Shown: positions 53,508 through 64,000, counted from the stretch's first letter. The stretch is 64,000 nucleotides of DNA from Girardinichthys multiradiatus (GCF_021462225.1 NC_061795.1:51659380-51723379), one strand, 5' to 3'. Numbers and translations are program-made. The notes: a model not told the origin generated them from the sequence alone.

Positions 53508-53565
53508 CTGAAATATTCAGCTCTGCAAAACTGCTGCGCAGGTTATTATCAGTGTTGAACAGAAA
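53508..53565 (-). other. tat: Probable non-coding exon 1 of tat
   Basis: A donor GTAAATG directly follows ...AATATTTCAG on the minus strand. A TATAAATG lies about 30 bp upstream of a plausible start site. A non-coding first exon is the rule in vertebrate tat. The 5' end is estimated. Confidence 0.6.
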
Positions 53566-53588
53566 GGCACAGAAACAACTGCAGCTGC

Positions 53589-53596
53589 ATTTATAC
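53589..53596 (-). promoter_or_regulatory. tat: tat TATA box
   Basis: TATAAATG on the minus strand, 80 bp upstream of the first splice donor. It is the only good TATA match in the region. Confidence 0.55.
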
Positions 53597-54016
53597 AGAT
53601 ATTTTATAGGAAAATCCCCAAAACTGGGTGTTGAGGCCTGACCAGGATCCCATTGGTGGAGGTTGAGGGTTGTGTTATGTACACCCCTCTTACATCACTA
53701 ACCAGAACCATACCGCCTTAAACTAAGAACGGCATCAATTACTGACCGGAGGAGTGGGGGTTGGTGGCAGGCAGGACAGCTCGCTGGCTCCCGGGGGGGT
53801 CCGTTATGTGCGTCACAACAAAGTGAGCCCAAAGATCAGAGCAACGTCTCTCTGCCAGGAGTGAGAGCAACAAGCTTCCAACATAAGAATCATGAGTTAA
53901 AATTATCATCAGTCATAACAATCTGCTTCAGAGCCACATGGGCATCCACCTAAACTTCTAGAGCATTATTCAGGGAAACAGCCAAAATGCCCATGGTAAC
54001 TCTGGAGGAGCTGCAC

Positions 54017-54345
54017 AGGTCAACAGTTCAGGTGGGAGAAAGCTATTGTTCATATCCTCCACAAATCTGGCATTTCAAGAAGATTGGCTTGAAGTATGCC
54101 AATGTTGAAAGAAAATAATAAGTCCTGTTTGCTACAAGTCCTGAAAGAGATACAGTGGTCGAATTCGATGGGACCAGACAGAACTTTCTGGCTGACATGC
54201 ACAATGTTATGTGTGGAAGAAAACACCCTGAACACACCATTCCCACAGTGAAACATGGAGGTGGCGGCATCATGCTGTGGGAAACTGGTCAGAGGGAAGG
54301 GGAAGATGGACAGAGCTAAATCCAGGACAATCCTGGAAGAAAGCC
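54017..54345 (+). mobile_element. Tc1-like transposase relic
   Basis: One frame gives HTIPTVKHGGGGIMLW near 54237-54285, the conserved centre of Tc1 transposases. The flanks are degenerate with frameshifts. It lies just upstream of the tat promoter. Confidence 0.55.
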
Positions 54346-54504
54346 CGTTAGAGGCGGCAGAAGACCTGATTTGGATTGCAACGTTTTGTTTCATTGTTTT
54401 GTTTCCAGTTATAGTTTTGGGTCATGGATCTTTGCTCTGTTTTCTCTGAGTTTCTTCTTGCCGTCCAACTGTCCATCTCATCTTATTTTAGGATTAGCTA
54501 CTGA

Positions 54505-54600
54505 ATCAGAATCAGAATCAGAATCAGAAAAGCTTTATTGCCAAGTACGTTTTTGGACATACAAGGAATTTGTTTTGGCGTAGTCGGTGCAGCAAGTCCA
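54505..54600 (-). repeat. Retroposon 3' tail with (TGATTC)n
   Basis: GAATCA repeats next to gaaaagctttattgccaagt. Read on the minus strand this is a body ending in AATAAAGC followed by TGATTC repeats, a common retroposon tail in fish. Confidence 0.6.
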
Positions 54601-54835
54601 GATCTCTCTGAGATCTTGATCCTCACCAGCTTTCTGCTCAAGGTTGAGATCTTTGTCACTGCTTCATCAAAATGCATTACAGACACAGTGATTGGACTTT
54701 TTGTTCTGACGGTCTCTAACAGAAAGAAACTCCAACAGCTAATCTGCACAAGACTTGAAAACTGATGTTCCCAGATGTTCTCCATGCAATGTGACTGAGC
54801 TTGAGATGTTTTACAAAAAAGAATGAGGTCAAATG

Positions 54836-55328
54836 TGTCAGGAAACGCTGAAGTTTTGTAGGACCTAGGTGCAGAGCGGAGCGAGGAATCAGCATGGCAA
54901 GTCTTTTCAAGTTTGTTATAAAAATTAAGTATCCACTTACACAATTGCTGAGATGGATATATGCAAGGTGCAGAAGCTAGGAGGAAACACACTAGGGGAC
55001 AGACGGGTAGTGAGCAGTGTAGATAGCAGGAGGAACCAGTGGAGAACAATGAAAATAAGGGAGTATAAGTAGTGAGGAAGGGAGGAGGAAGGACCAATGA
55101 ACCAAGGGAAGCAATCAGAGGGAATCAGGGACAGCTGGTGGAAGAGGGACTGAAGGCAACTGAGGTAGAGTGTCTAATTAACACAGATGAGCATGGAAGT
55201 AACAAAACTAAACAACAGAACAAACATAATTACCTGAATAAACAGAACTAAAGCAAGTGAAGAACATGGCAGTGCAGAAAAGGTAAACAGGACTCAAACT
55301 CAACACCAAACATGGGCAGATCATGACA
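54836..55328. mobile_element. Solo LTR, 493 bp, with 5-bp target duplication
   Basis: It starts TGTCAGG and ends ATGACA, and is flanked by AAATG at 54831-54835 and 55329-55333. It has the same termini as the 878-bp element, so it is the same or a sister family. Confidence 0.75.
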
Positions 55329-55439
55329 AAATGTTCCAAGCTGGTGGAGAAAACCCCAAAAGACCTGCAGACGGACCTGCAGACAACAGGGTTTCTACAA
55401 CGTAGTGACTCACGAGCACGAGGGCCGAATATAAATGCA

Positions 55440-55622
55440 CTCCACACGTTTTACATTTTTGTTTTTCAAAACCATGATTAACTTTGCTTCCACTTCACAC
55501 AGATGTCCTACTTTGTGTTGGTTTGCCACATAAATCCCAATAACAACAATGAAAGTTTGCGGTTGTAACGAGACAAACTGTGGAAATCTTTAAAGGGGTG
55601 TGAATACTTCTGCAAGGCGCTG
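55440..55622. repeat. Tc1-like relic end fragment
   Basis: It has ctactttgtgttggtttgcc and gtgtgaatacttctgcaagg, which parallel the fragment at 4440-4640. Confidence 0.5.
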
Positions 55623-57480
55623 TGAAGATAACAAGTCAGATCCAGATTAATAGAGGTAAGCACGCTTTCCCAAACATCCTTATGTAACGAGATCCGTACG
55701 TCTGTCACATGATTCCAGAACTTTGATCTGCATCCAGCCCTCGGATCTGATAAATGATGTAACTTTCCCAGGAGCGGCTTGATTCAGTGGTGAAGGATAA
55801 TGTATGTTCAATGAGACAGAATCTGTTCAACAAATCCAATGTCCTTTATTTGGATCAAGTTTCCTTAGTCAGAACTTACAGCTCTGCTTTCACAGTCAAA
55901 CATTTAAGGATTTCTGTCCTCAATGGTAGAATCGGACCCATGTGCTGGATGTGACGATTGATGACATGACCCCAACACCCCAGATGTTGTTACGCAGCTA
56001 AAGATGATTCCAGAAAGAAGACAAACACCTGAATATTTGGTGGAACAAACCAAAACATGCTTTCAGGGTCAAGGTTCCGTTCAGACGGAAAGCAGCTGGT
56101 TTAAAGTGTAAAATCTTATTTGATTAAGTTTTAGCTTTGTTGGTTTTATAGCTAGTTATAGTTGACATGTGTCCCTCTGTGTTAAAGTATGAACTGATTT
56201 CATAGTCATCCAGATTGTGCAGTTTAGTTGCAATGAGCAAAAAGGAAAAATTAAAATCTTGATAAAACAATAACTAATTTTGCATTTACAATGGCACCGT
56301 GCATTTAAAGAATAAATGAACATTTTAAATAGTAATACCACCACCATTATTGAAAAATTATCTGTGCAACAACTGTAGCACAACTTATCCTAGGTTTGGC
56401 CTAGTACAAGTAAGAAAGTGCAACAAGGATTTTAAGTGGGATTAAAATGAGGAAATGAATCAACTACAATGAAAGAAATGCAGCATTGGGGAGTGTAATA
56501 CACAACCAGGACTCATCCTACAAACTGCTGTTAGAATAAGACTTTCACATGTTGTTGATGCAAACCCCCTAAAAACATCCAAAAGGTCTGACTTTACAGA
56601 GGAAACTGACCCATATGATCATGACAAGTTTGTTTTACAGAGGAACATTCGGTAAGAGGAGTTCATCAAAACCAACGATCCACAAAGTCTGCAAAACCTC
56701 TCCAGATTATTTTAGATGAACAGACTTTAACACTGCTGCTCAGAGTCAGTCAGTTCTGAGTTAGGACAGATGTTGAACATGGGGTCATTTCTCATCTCTT
56801 TCTGGCTTTTGCATTTATCATTTTCATGTTTTTCATCTGTTCAGAGACGTTGCTTCAGTAGTAAGTAGCTGCATGTGAAATGATGCTTTTTTTGGTCAAC
56901 AACATTAAACATTTTTCTATCTGTCCTCCTCTCAGGTGAAGAGGACAGGAGGCGGGTCAGAGTGGAGTCTTTAAACAGGACAAACACGCATATAGTGTCA
57001 ACTTTTACAGCCCTAGTTACACCAACTCATGGCTTTGCTAAAGTAGCACCTTTAGCCTTCCCCTTTTTACTACACAACTACATGCTGGGTGCAAAGGTCA
57101 CAGCTGACGCCAAAGAAACGTCCTGAAAGGCAGCGTACTAAAGAAACTTGGCCCCAACTTAAGCTAAATCAGAAATAGAACAGTAGCAGAGACATGATTA
57201 CAAGGGCTGAATTAAAAATGAACAATTGGTATTACATTGTCTTACCTGCAGGAGACACACGAGCTTCATCTTGCTGTCTCCTCATTCTTCTCTTTTCAGC
57301 GCCGACTCTAGATGCCTGTTCATGGCCATCTCCAAACACAGGTGCGTTTGGAGATGACCTGGGCAGAGTGTTGTTTCTACCAGCTTTAAACATCCACAGA
57401 CTGAAGGATCTGCTCATTCTTCTTTGTAAAACAGCTCAAGCTCAGTCAGACTGGATGAAGAACATCTGAGAACACCATTT
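55623..57480. other. Intergenic, nothing recognised
   Basis: About 1.9 kb with no open frame of note, no splice-bounded exon that I can support and no repeat that I can name. Confidence 0.5.
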
Positions 57481-58960
57481 TCCACAAATTATCAGTTGAA
57501 TTTAGGTCTGAACTTTGACTAGGCCATCCTAACACATGAATCTGCTTTGGTCTAAACCATCCATTGTATCTCTGACTGTATGTTTAGGGTGGTTGTCCTG
57601 CTGGAACCTCCACCCCAATCTCAGGTCTGAGGAGCATCTTCTTCCTGTAGAGCAAAAACATTATTTAAAACACACTGCCCCATATCTATGTGACAGCGAC
57701 AAACAGGCTGGACCCGGAGCGGAGTTTGGAGCATGGAAGTGGATGTAAAAAAAAACCAAGCTCTGTTAGAGACCTGCACAATCTGGGGGTCATATCACCA
57801 TAATAATGATGCCGCAGAGTCAACTATTCGTCTGGAAGAAGGAGCCAGATGGTAAAGGGCTTCTCTGTCCTACCATCACAAATATAAACATGAGAACCTT
57901 GTTAGTGTGCATATCATCATGAACTTCCAGAACATTTGAGAAAAATCTGGTGGCCTCTGGTAGAAAACAGGTAGTCATTGGGACAGCTGATCCTTCCTCC
58001 ATTGTCATCTCGGTCCTAAGACCTCAATTCTTTGCGTTGATGAGAAGAAATGGTAAATGACCTGCACTTTCTTAGCTCTTTATCAAATCCGATGACCCCA
58101 AAGCTCTTTCCACTACAATCAATCATCCATACACATATTATTGTAGCCACAGCTGCCCTGGGCCACACTGACAGAAGTGAGGCCGCCATACAATCAGCGC
58201 CATCAGCGGGCAAGGAAGGTGTCTTGCCCAAGGACACAAAGACTGAGACAAACAGAGTGGGGATTTGAACTGGCAACCCACCAGTTACAGGACGCATGCC
58301 TTCCTCAGAGAGGAAGCAGGACTCTGGACCATCTGGAGAAGATTGACATACTTTGTTCTGAATGCTTCCGTTTTATGAAATGTTAGAGAAGACTGGTTCT
58401 GTTGGCAAATGGGTGTTGAATAAGTATTAACAGCAGGGGTGCCAATATATGTGGCACAAGTTGTTTTGACCAACACAAACTGAATAAATGTACTCAGAGT
58501 TTAGAGAAATGCTCACAGTGGGATGATGCTTTACCGGACAAATGGGTCAAAGTTCAGTTCTGGTCTCCTGTGATCAGAGCTCCTTCCTTGACAAGTTTGC
58601 TGGTCTCCTACATAGCTTGTTACCAGAGGTGGGTAGTAACTAGTTATAATTACTTAGGTAACTGTTTAAAGAAAATGCACTTCTAGGAGACATTTTACTG
58701 CTTTGTACTTTTAACTGAGTAATATTTTTATGAAGTATCACTACTGTACCCACCTCTGTTACAAACTGCTAACAGGTCTTCTTCTCACTACTCTTCCATA
58801 AAGGCCACATTCGTGACTTGGAGTTGTCTTGTGGACAGATTCTCCCCACCTGACCCTGCTTTAAACTGAACCAGAACTTCCTCCCTGACCCATCTGCTGT
58901 GTTCTTTGGTCTTCATTATGCTGACTGTTCTCTAAAGAACCTCTAAGGCCAGAAACAGAA
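57481..58960. mobile_element. Decayed Tc1-like relics
   Basis: Three blocks (57490-57640, 57780-58020, 58490-58960) match phrases of the same old families: ctgaactttgactaggccat, cggtcctaagacctcaattc and actcttccataaaggccaca. The last is interrupted by a 134-bp MITE. No reading frame remains. Confidence 0.45.
58625..58758. mobile_element. 134-bp MITE nested in a Tc1-like relic
   Basis: The ends CAGAGGTGGGTA and TACCCACCTCTG are perfectly inverted over 12 bp. TTAC flanks both sides (58621-58624, 58759-58762). Removing the element and one TTAC restores the relic's normal sequence (agcttgttacaaactgc). Confidence 0.75.
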
Positions 58961-59379
58961 CCGCTGCAGATAAATCACAGTTGGACTGAATACTTTTGCA
59001 GTTAACAGTGTGTCCCAGGAAGTATTCAAGTTCAATTTCCCTGATCAATATCGAGGTGAAGAACCTCTCGCTGCCCGAGTCCTCAATTTACCTTCACCCT
59101 GGTCCCCAGCTCTTTGAACTCTTACCTTCAGGGCAATAAAGACAAGAACAAACAGACTGAAAAACAGCTTCTACCAAAAGCTGTTGTTTCCCTGAACGCT
59201 GCAAATTTATCCAAAGCCTAAAGAATTATTTTCATTTTCTTAGTGCAATATCAATACATACAAGTGTAATATTCTAACATCTTGAACATGACATTATGGT
59301 TGTTATTTTATTATTTGCTTCTATCCTTATTGTGTGTATGTATATTTGTGTTTTTGTATGTTATTTATATATATATATA

Positions 59380-60989
59380 CAGGTCCTTCTCAAAATATTA
59401 GCATATTGTGATAAAGTTCATTATTTTCCATAATGTCATGATGAAAATTTAACATTCATATATTGTAGATTCATTGCACACTAACTGAAATATTTCAGGT
59501 CTTTTATTGTCTTAATATGGATGATTTTGGCATACAGCTCATGAAAACCCAAAATTCCTATCTCACAAAATTAGCATATCATTAAAAGGGTCTCTAAACG
59601 ATCTATGAACCTAATCATCTGAATCAACGAGTTAACTCTAAACACCTGCAAAAGATTCCTGAGGCCTTTAAAACTCCCAGCCTGGTTCATCACTCAAAAC
59701 CCCAATCATGGGTAAGACTGCCGACCTGACTGCTGTCCAGAAGGCCACTATTGACACCCTCAAGCAAGAGGGTAAGACACAGAAAGAAATTTCTGAACGA
59801 ATAGGCTGTTCCCAGAGTGCTGTATCAAGGCACCTCAGTGGGAAGTCTGTGGGAAGGAAAAAGTGTGGCAGAAAACGCTGCACAACGAGAAGAGGTGACC
59901 GGACCCTGAGGAAGATTGTGGAGAAGGGCCGATTCCAGACCTTGGGGGACCTGCGGAAGCAGTGGACTGAGTCTGGAGTAGAAACATCCAGAGCCACCGT
60001 GCACAGGCGTGTGCAGGAAATGGGCTACAGGTGCCGCATTCCCCAGGTCAAGCCACTTTTGAACCAGAAACAGCGGCAGAAGCGCCTGACCTGGGCTACA
60101 GAGAAGCAGCACTGGACTGTTGCTCAGTGGTCCAAAGTACTTTTTTCGGATGAAAGCAAATTCTGCATGTCATTCAGAAATCAAGGTGCCAGAGTCTGGA
60201 GGAAGACTGGGGAGAAGGAAATGCCAAAATGCCAGAAGTCCAGTGTCAAGTACCCACAGTCAGTGATGGTCTGGGGTGCCGTGTCAGCTGCTGGTGTTGG
60301 TCCACTGTGTTTTATCAAGGGCAGGGTCAATGCAGCTAGCTATCAGGAGATTTTGGAGCACTTCATGCTTCCATCTGCTGAAAAGCTTTATGGAGATGAA
60401 GATTTCATTTTTCAGCACGACCTGGCACCTGCTCACAGTGCCAAAACCACTGGTAAATGGTTTACTGACCATGGTATCACTGTGCTCAATTGGCCTGCCA
60501 ACTCTCCTGACCTGAACCCCATAGAGAATCTGTGGGATATTGTGAAGAGAACGTTGAGAGACTCAAGACCCAACACTCTGGATGAGCTAAAGGCCGCTAT
60601 CGAAGCATCCTGGGCCTCCATAAGACCTCAGCAGTGCCACAGGCTGATTGCCTCCATGCCACGCCGCATTGAAGCAGTCATTTCTGCCAAAGGATTCCCG
60701 ACCAAGTATTGAGTGCATAACTGTACATGATTATTTGAAGGTTGACGTTTTTTGTATTAAAAACACTTTTCTTTTATTGGTCGGATGAAATATGCTAATT
60801 TTGTGAGATAGGAATTTTGGGTTTTCATGAGCTGTATGCCAAAATCATCCGTATTAAGACAATAAAAGACCTGAAATATTTCAGTTAGTGTGCAATGAAT
60901 CTAAAATATATGAATGTTAAATTTTCATCATGACATTATGGAAAATAATTAACTTTATCACAATATGCTAATATTTTGAGAAGGACCTG
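59380..60989 (+). mobile_element. Full-length Tc1-like DNA transposon
   Basis: 1,610 bp flanked by TA on both sides. The terminal inverted repeats are 200 bp each (59380-59579, 60790-60989), and I count three mismatches. Each repeat holds an outer and an inner copy of a tctcaaaatattagcatat-like motif, the IR/DR plan of long-repeat Tc1 elements. The transposase frame is open. It is possibly related to Passport-type fish elements; I am not certain of that. Confidence 0.95.
59708..60712 (+). CDS. Tc1-family transposase (DD34E), intact
   Basis: 334 residues, within the normal size. The N-terminal paired-type helix-turn-helix region (KEISERIGCSQSAVSRHLSG, then SRATVHRRVQEMGY) should bind the inverted repeats. 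The catalytic acids lie in LFSDESKFCM (first Asp), FIFQHDLAPAHSA (second Asp) and SPDLNPIENLW (Glu), with 34-residue spacing between the last two. The glycine-rich box is represented by MVWGAVSAAGVG. No stop or frameshift. It would excise and reinsert the element at TA sites. Confidence 0.93.
   Translation: MGKTADLTAVQKATIDTLKQEGKTQKEISERIGCSQSAVSRHLSGKSVGRKKCGRKRCTTRRGDRTLRKIVEKGRFQTLGDLRKQWTESGVETSRATVHRRVQEMGYRCRIPQVKPLLNQKQRQKRLTWATEKQHWTVAQWSKVLFSDESKFCMSFRNQGARVWRKTGEKEMPKCQKSSVKYPQSVMVWGAVSAAGVGPLCFIKGRVNAASYQEILEHFMLPSAEKLYGDEDFIFQHDLAPAHSAKTTGKWFTDHGITVLNWPANSPDLNPIENLWDIVKRTLRDSRPNTLDELKAAIEASWASIRPQQCHRLIASMPRRIEAVISAKGFPTKY

Positions 60990-60991
<2 letters not shown>

Positions 60992-61026
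<35 letters not shown>
60992..61026. repeat. (AT)n/(AC)n microsatellite
   Basis: An AT run followed by an AC run directly abuts the right TA of the Tc1 element. A matching AT run lies at the left end, so the transposon inserted into a TA-rich microsatellite. Confidence 0.9.
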
Positions 61027-61027
<1 letters not shown>

Positions 61028-61075
61028 GTGGGGAGAACAAGTATTTAATACGCTGCAGATTTTGCAGGTTTTCTC
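61027..61075 (+). repeat. Tc1-like terminal fragment of a second family
   Basis: gtggggagaacaagtattta followed by ctgcagattttgcaggtttt is the end sequence of a common fish Tc1-like element. Only this end is present. Confidence 0.45.
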
Positions 61076-61249
61076 ACCTCCAAAGCTTGAAGAAGTCTTT
61101 AGTTTCTAATCATACTCTTCGAACTGTGAGTGATGGAATCTAAAACTAAAATCCAGAAAATCCCATTTCCTTTCGCAAATCTCCGCCCCCAAAATATGAC
61201 ACGCCTTTAGCATTTCTAACTATGTAAGCTAGGTCCAACATTCCCCAAG

Positions 61250-61420
61250 ATGGTGAAGCGATGCGCCTATGGGTCATCTAAATCACACAGTAGGTATCCC
61301 AAGAGTTTGTCTGGGAGAGTCGTATTTTTTCCCTTCCCAAAGCTGAAAACGCATGTAGTGGTGTGGTGTTCCACCCTCACTCTGTGTATTGGGTGCAACA
61401 AGACAAGACAGCAGTATTGA
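61250..61420 (+). pseudogene. THAP-domain fragment
   Basis: A 56-codon frame MVKRCAYGSSKSHSRYPKSL followed by FFPFPKLK. The start and the PFPK element match a THAP zinc-dependent DNA-binding domain, but the second cysteine of the C2CH set is replaced by serine, and the frame stops before the rest of the domain. It may derive from a P-element-like or Harbinger-type transposon or a dispersed host gene fragment. Confidence 0.5.
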
Positions 61421-61617
61421 TTTGTTGATTTGTTTTCTTGTTTTGGTTTAATCTCTCATTTGCATGGCATGTTTATTGTTCTTTTTTTTCTTTTATGTGG
61501 AAATAAGCTGACATAATTGCCTTCCTCCCACCTTGTTCTTCTCTCCTCAGGGATCGAGTGGTATGCCTGGAGTCTGGGATTTAATTAGGATAATGTTTTA
61601 AAGAATTGTTAATAAAA

Positions 61618-61690
61618 GTCAAGTCAAGTTTATTTATATAGGTCTTTTCAGCAACAAGTCACTCAAAGCACTGTAATAAAAGATATGTTT
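61618..61690 (-). repeat. Retroposon 3' end
   Basis: gtcaagtcaagtttatttat and the following tatagg...cactcaaagcactgtaat form a common fish LINE/SINE terminus in reverse orientation. Confidence 0.5.
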
Positions 61691-62075
61691 GGTCTAATTC
61701 AGTCTGTATTCAGGTGCATTTAAGAACATTAATTCGTTGGGTAAAAACATCTCCCAACTGGCGTTGTTGTCCCTTAAGACTTGAGAAACTGACTTTCGGT
61801 CCCCATCTCCCCTTCCCTCTCGCCACACACAACTGGAGCGGTGCCTACAATGGATAAAATGGTGTGGAAGGCCTTACTCCCAGGTGAATGTCTCAAAAAT
61901 GAACAAGCATGCATACGTTTGCTCAAAGGTAAGGCACGTATTGTCCTGCTCTAGAGGTGATAAAATCAAGGTTATGATTAATATTCATTAATATTGTGTA
62001 TTATATTAACTTTGAAGAATGTCTATGTTAGATGTTCACTGTCTTGTTGGCTCTCATTGCTGGGAACCCTCTAAC

Positions 62076-62395
62076 TGTCAGGAGCGTTGTAGTGGTGGAC
62101 CCCAGAATGCAGACGACAGCAAGCAGCAGTGGTGAGGAAACAAAAAGATTAAAAAAATGAAATTCACTTCAGCAGGTGGTGGCAAAAACAGGCATGGGCA
62201 GGCTTGGCATTCAGGTGACAGAGAGAAGAGATCTGTAATGTTTCTGTGAGTAATAAACAAAACAGCAGTGTATGTATGGAGCATGGTGCAGGTGAAACAA
62301 GGAAACTGATTGCATGCTGCAGGTGGACCGAATGAAGCTGATTACTGGCTGACAGAAACATGGCTAGAACAACACAGAACATTTAGGAATTTTAA
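62076..62395. mobile_element. Truncated LTR of the TGTCA family
   Basis: It starts TGTCAGGAGCG and shares ggtggaccccagaatgcaga-type phrases with the LTR at 51914. The right end is missing. Retroelement coding sequence begins within about 50 bp, so the break may be where the Gmr1-like element landed. Confidence 0.5.
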
Positions 62396-62432
62396 TGCGT
62401 AGATGGTGTCCTGTTCTGCTTCCTGGTGCTGA

Positions 62433-64000
62433 TTGGAACATAGCTTTACAGATTGTGGTTCCTGGCCTGGATTAAAAACAGATGTGGTTAAATTCTGCCA
62501 CAGTTGCCACATATGTCAGATGGCTGGAAAGCCTAACCAGACCATACCAAATGCTCCGCTCCATCTAATTCCTGCAGTGAAAGAACCATTTGAAGGCATC
62601 ATTATGGATTGTGTGGGTCCTTTACCACGAACCAAATCTGGTAATCAGTTTTTATTTACCTTAATGTGCGCTTCCACTCGCTACCCTGATGCCATTCCTC
62701 TCCGTAAAATCACTGCTAGTTCAATCATTAAAGCCATGACCAGATTCTTTTCTACATTTGGTCTTTCTAGAACTGGACAGACGGATCAAGGTACAAATTT
62801 CAAATCGAAACTCTTTAGACACGTTCTTAAAGAACTAGACAATAAACATGCTGTTTCTAGTGCATATCATCCGGAATCTCAGGGAGCTTTAGAACGTTGT
62901 CCTCAGATTTTAAAGTCTATGCTAAAGAAGTACCGCCTTGAGAATAAGAAAAGCTGGGATGAAGGGATCCTTTTTTTACTGTTTTCAGCTAGAGAATCCA
63001 TTCAGGAATCATTAAGATTTAGCCCTGCAGAACTAGTGTTTGGTCATACTCTTCACAGTCCACTAACAATTCTGAAAGAGAAACTTTTGAACTCTGACAC
63101 TGACGCTCAGGAGAACATTTTGGATTATATTTGTAAGTTTCGTGAGCGTCTGTATTCTTCCCGTGCAATTGCACAAGAGTTCCTTTGTGACTCTCAGAAA
63201 TCAATGAAAAGGCGTTATGATCATTCTGCTGTTCTTCGTCACTTTCAGGTTGGCGACAAAGTTTTGGCATTACTGCCTATCCCTGGATCTGCTCTTGATG
63301 CCAAGTTCTCAGGTCCTTATGAGGTTAGTGATCAACTGAGTGAAACTGATTATGTGATAAACACTCCTGAAAGGAGGAGAAAAACCAGTGTGTGTCACAT
63401 AAACATGCTAAAACCGTACTACATTCGAACAACTAACCCAGTTACGGACCAGAGTAAAATAAAACCCAGTGGCAGCGCAGCCATAATTGTGACAGATGAT
63501 GTTAGCTCTGAATCGGGTGAAGATGGTTTAACTCTTTGCTCCAGTTTTCACCAAAGTCCTCGTTTGCCCAATTCTGAAATGTTGAAGATTTCAAATTGTC
63601 TTACACATTTGCCTGAGAGCCAGCAAGATGATGTTTTATCACTGATAAGCAGTTTCCCATGTCTATTCAATGACATACCGACACGCAACGCACTACAGTA
63701 CTTGAACATGACATTGATGTCGCTAATGCTAAACCCATTAATCAGCATCCTTATAGGATAAATCCTGTTAAAAGAGCTCTAATGAACAGTGAGACAGAGT
63801 ACATGTTGCAAAATGGATTTGCAAAACACAGTTCGAGTTCTTGGAGTTCTCCCTGCTTGCTTGAAATGAAACCCGATGGCACACCACGTTTCATTACCGA
63901 TTACCGCAAGGTAAATTCTGTTACAGTTACTGACTCGTATCCACTTCCTCGCATTGAGGACTGTGTAGATAATGTGGGAAATGCTCAGTATGTAAGCAAA
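62433..64000 (+). mobile_element. Gmr1-like Ty3/gypsy retrotransposon, partial (integrase then reverse transcriptase)
   Basis: The integrase lies at 62433-63761: FCHSCHICQ (end of the zinc finger), catalytic IIMDCVGPL, QTDQGTNFKS and ESQGALERCPQI with all three acids, then a GPY-type C-terminal module (DAKFSGPYEVSDQLSETDYV). Directly downstream, in the next frame from about 63690, comes a reverse transcriptase N-terminus (DIDVANAKPINQHPYRINP, FITDYRKVNSV, YPLPRIEDCVDNV) that runs off the right edge. Integrase before reverse transcriptase in a gypsy-type element is the Gmr1 arrangement known from fish. A small frame change near 63680 breaks the polyprotein. The gag and left LTR are not visible; the 5' end looks truncated. 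Confidence 0.85.

Noticed and set aside
20564..61026. Several AC and AT dinucleotide arrays considered as a possible CRISPR-like or centromeric array.
   Set aside because: They are scattered simple microsatellites without spacers, common in fish introns and intergenic DNA.
63670..63715. A programmed -1 frameshift in the Gmr1-like element.
   Set aside because: No slippery heptamer or downstream structure was seen. A short duplication explains the shift more simply.

Overview
This is vertebrate nuclear DNA, almost certainly from a teleost fish. Genes have short introns with GT/AG splice sites. The interspersed repeats are fish types: L2-like LINEs, Rex3, Tc1 elements, tRNA-derived SINEs, a Gmr1-type LTR element and a Maverick/Polinton. 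Nothing in the window lets me name the species.

Two host genes can be reconstructed, both on the minus strand. The first is an aldo-keto reductase of the AKR1 family. Four of its exons are spread from 20271 down to 845, and the rest lies beyond the left edge. Its 16 kb first intron holds a complete but broken endogenous retrovirus (about 7412-19947), inserted antisense to the gene. The second is tyrosine aminotransferase (tat). Eleven coding exons (51160 to 44243) give an open 464-codon frame, and there is a probable non-coding first exon near 53.5 kb.

Between them lies a complete 16,075-bp Maverick/Polinton (21379-37453) with inverted terminal repeats and a perfect 6-bp target duplication. 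It sits inside an L2-like LINE, which continues on the other side. The left arm, on the plus strand, carries two unknown genes, the integrase, a minor-capsid candidate, a small basic protein resembling a membrane-lytic capsid component, the major capsid protein and an adenain-type protease. The right arm, on the minus strand, carries two small conserved proteins, the packaging ATPase, the protein-primed DNA polymerase and a seven-exon spliced gene (36044 to 34558) that no single-frame reading shows. Its splice junctions agree in phase and give 261 codons. This spliced accessory gene is the most novel item in the window.

The rest is layered mobile DNA. Within the retrovirus are a 1.25-kb retroposon encoding a membrane-segment protein and a solo LTR placed 4 bp into the 5' LTR. 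Elsewhere are a near-complete Rex3 reverse transcriptase, two solo LTRs with exact 5-bp duplications, many Tc1 relics, and a full-length Tc1 element with an uninterrupted 334-codon transposase and 200-bp inverted repeats. At the right edge is a Ty3/gypsy-like element with integrase upstream of reverse transcriptase, the Gmr1 arrangement.
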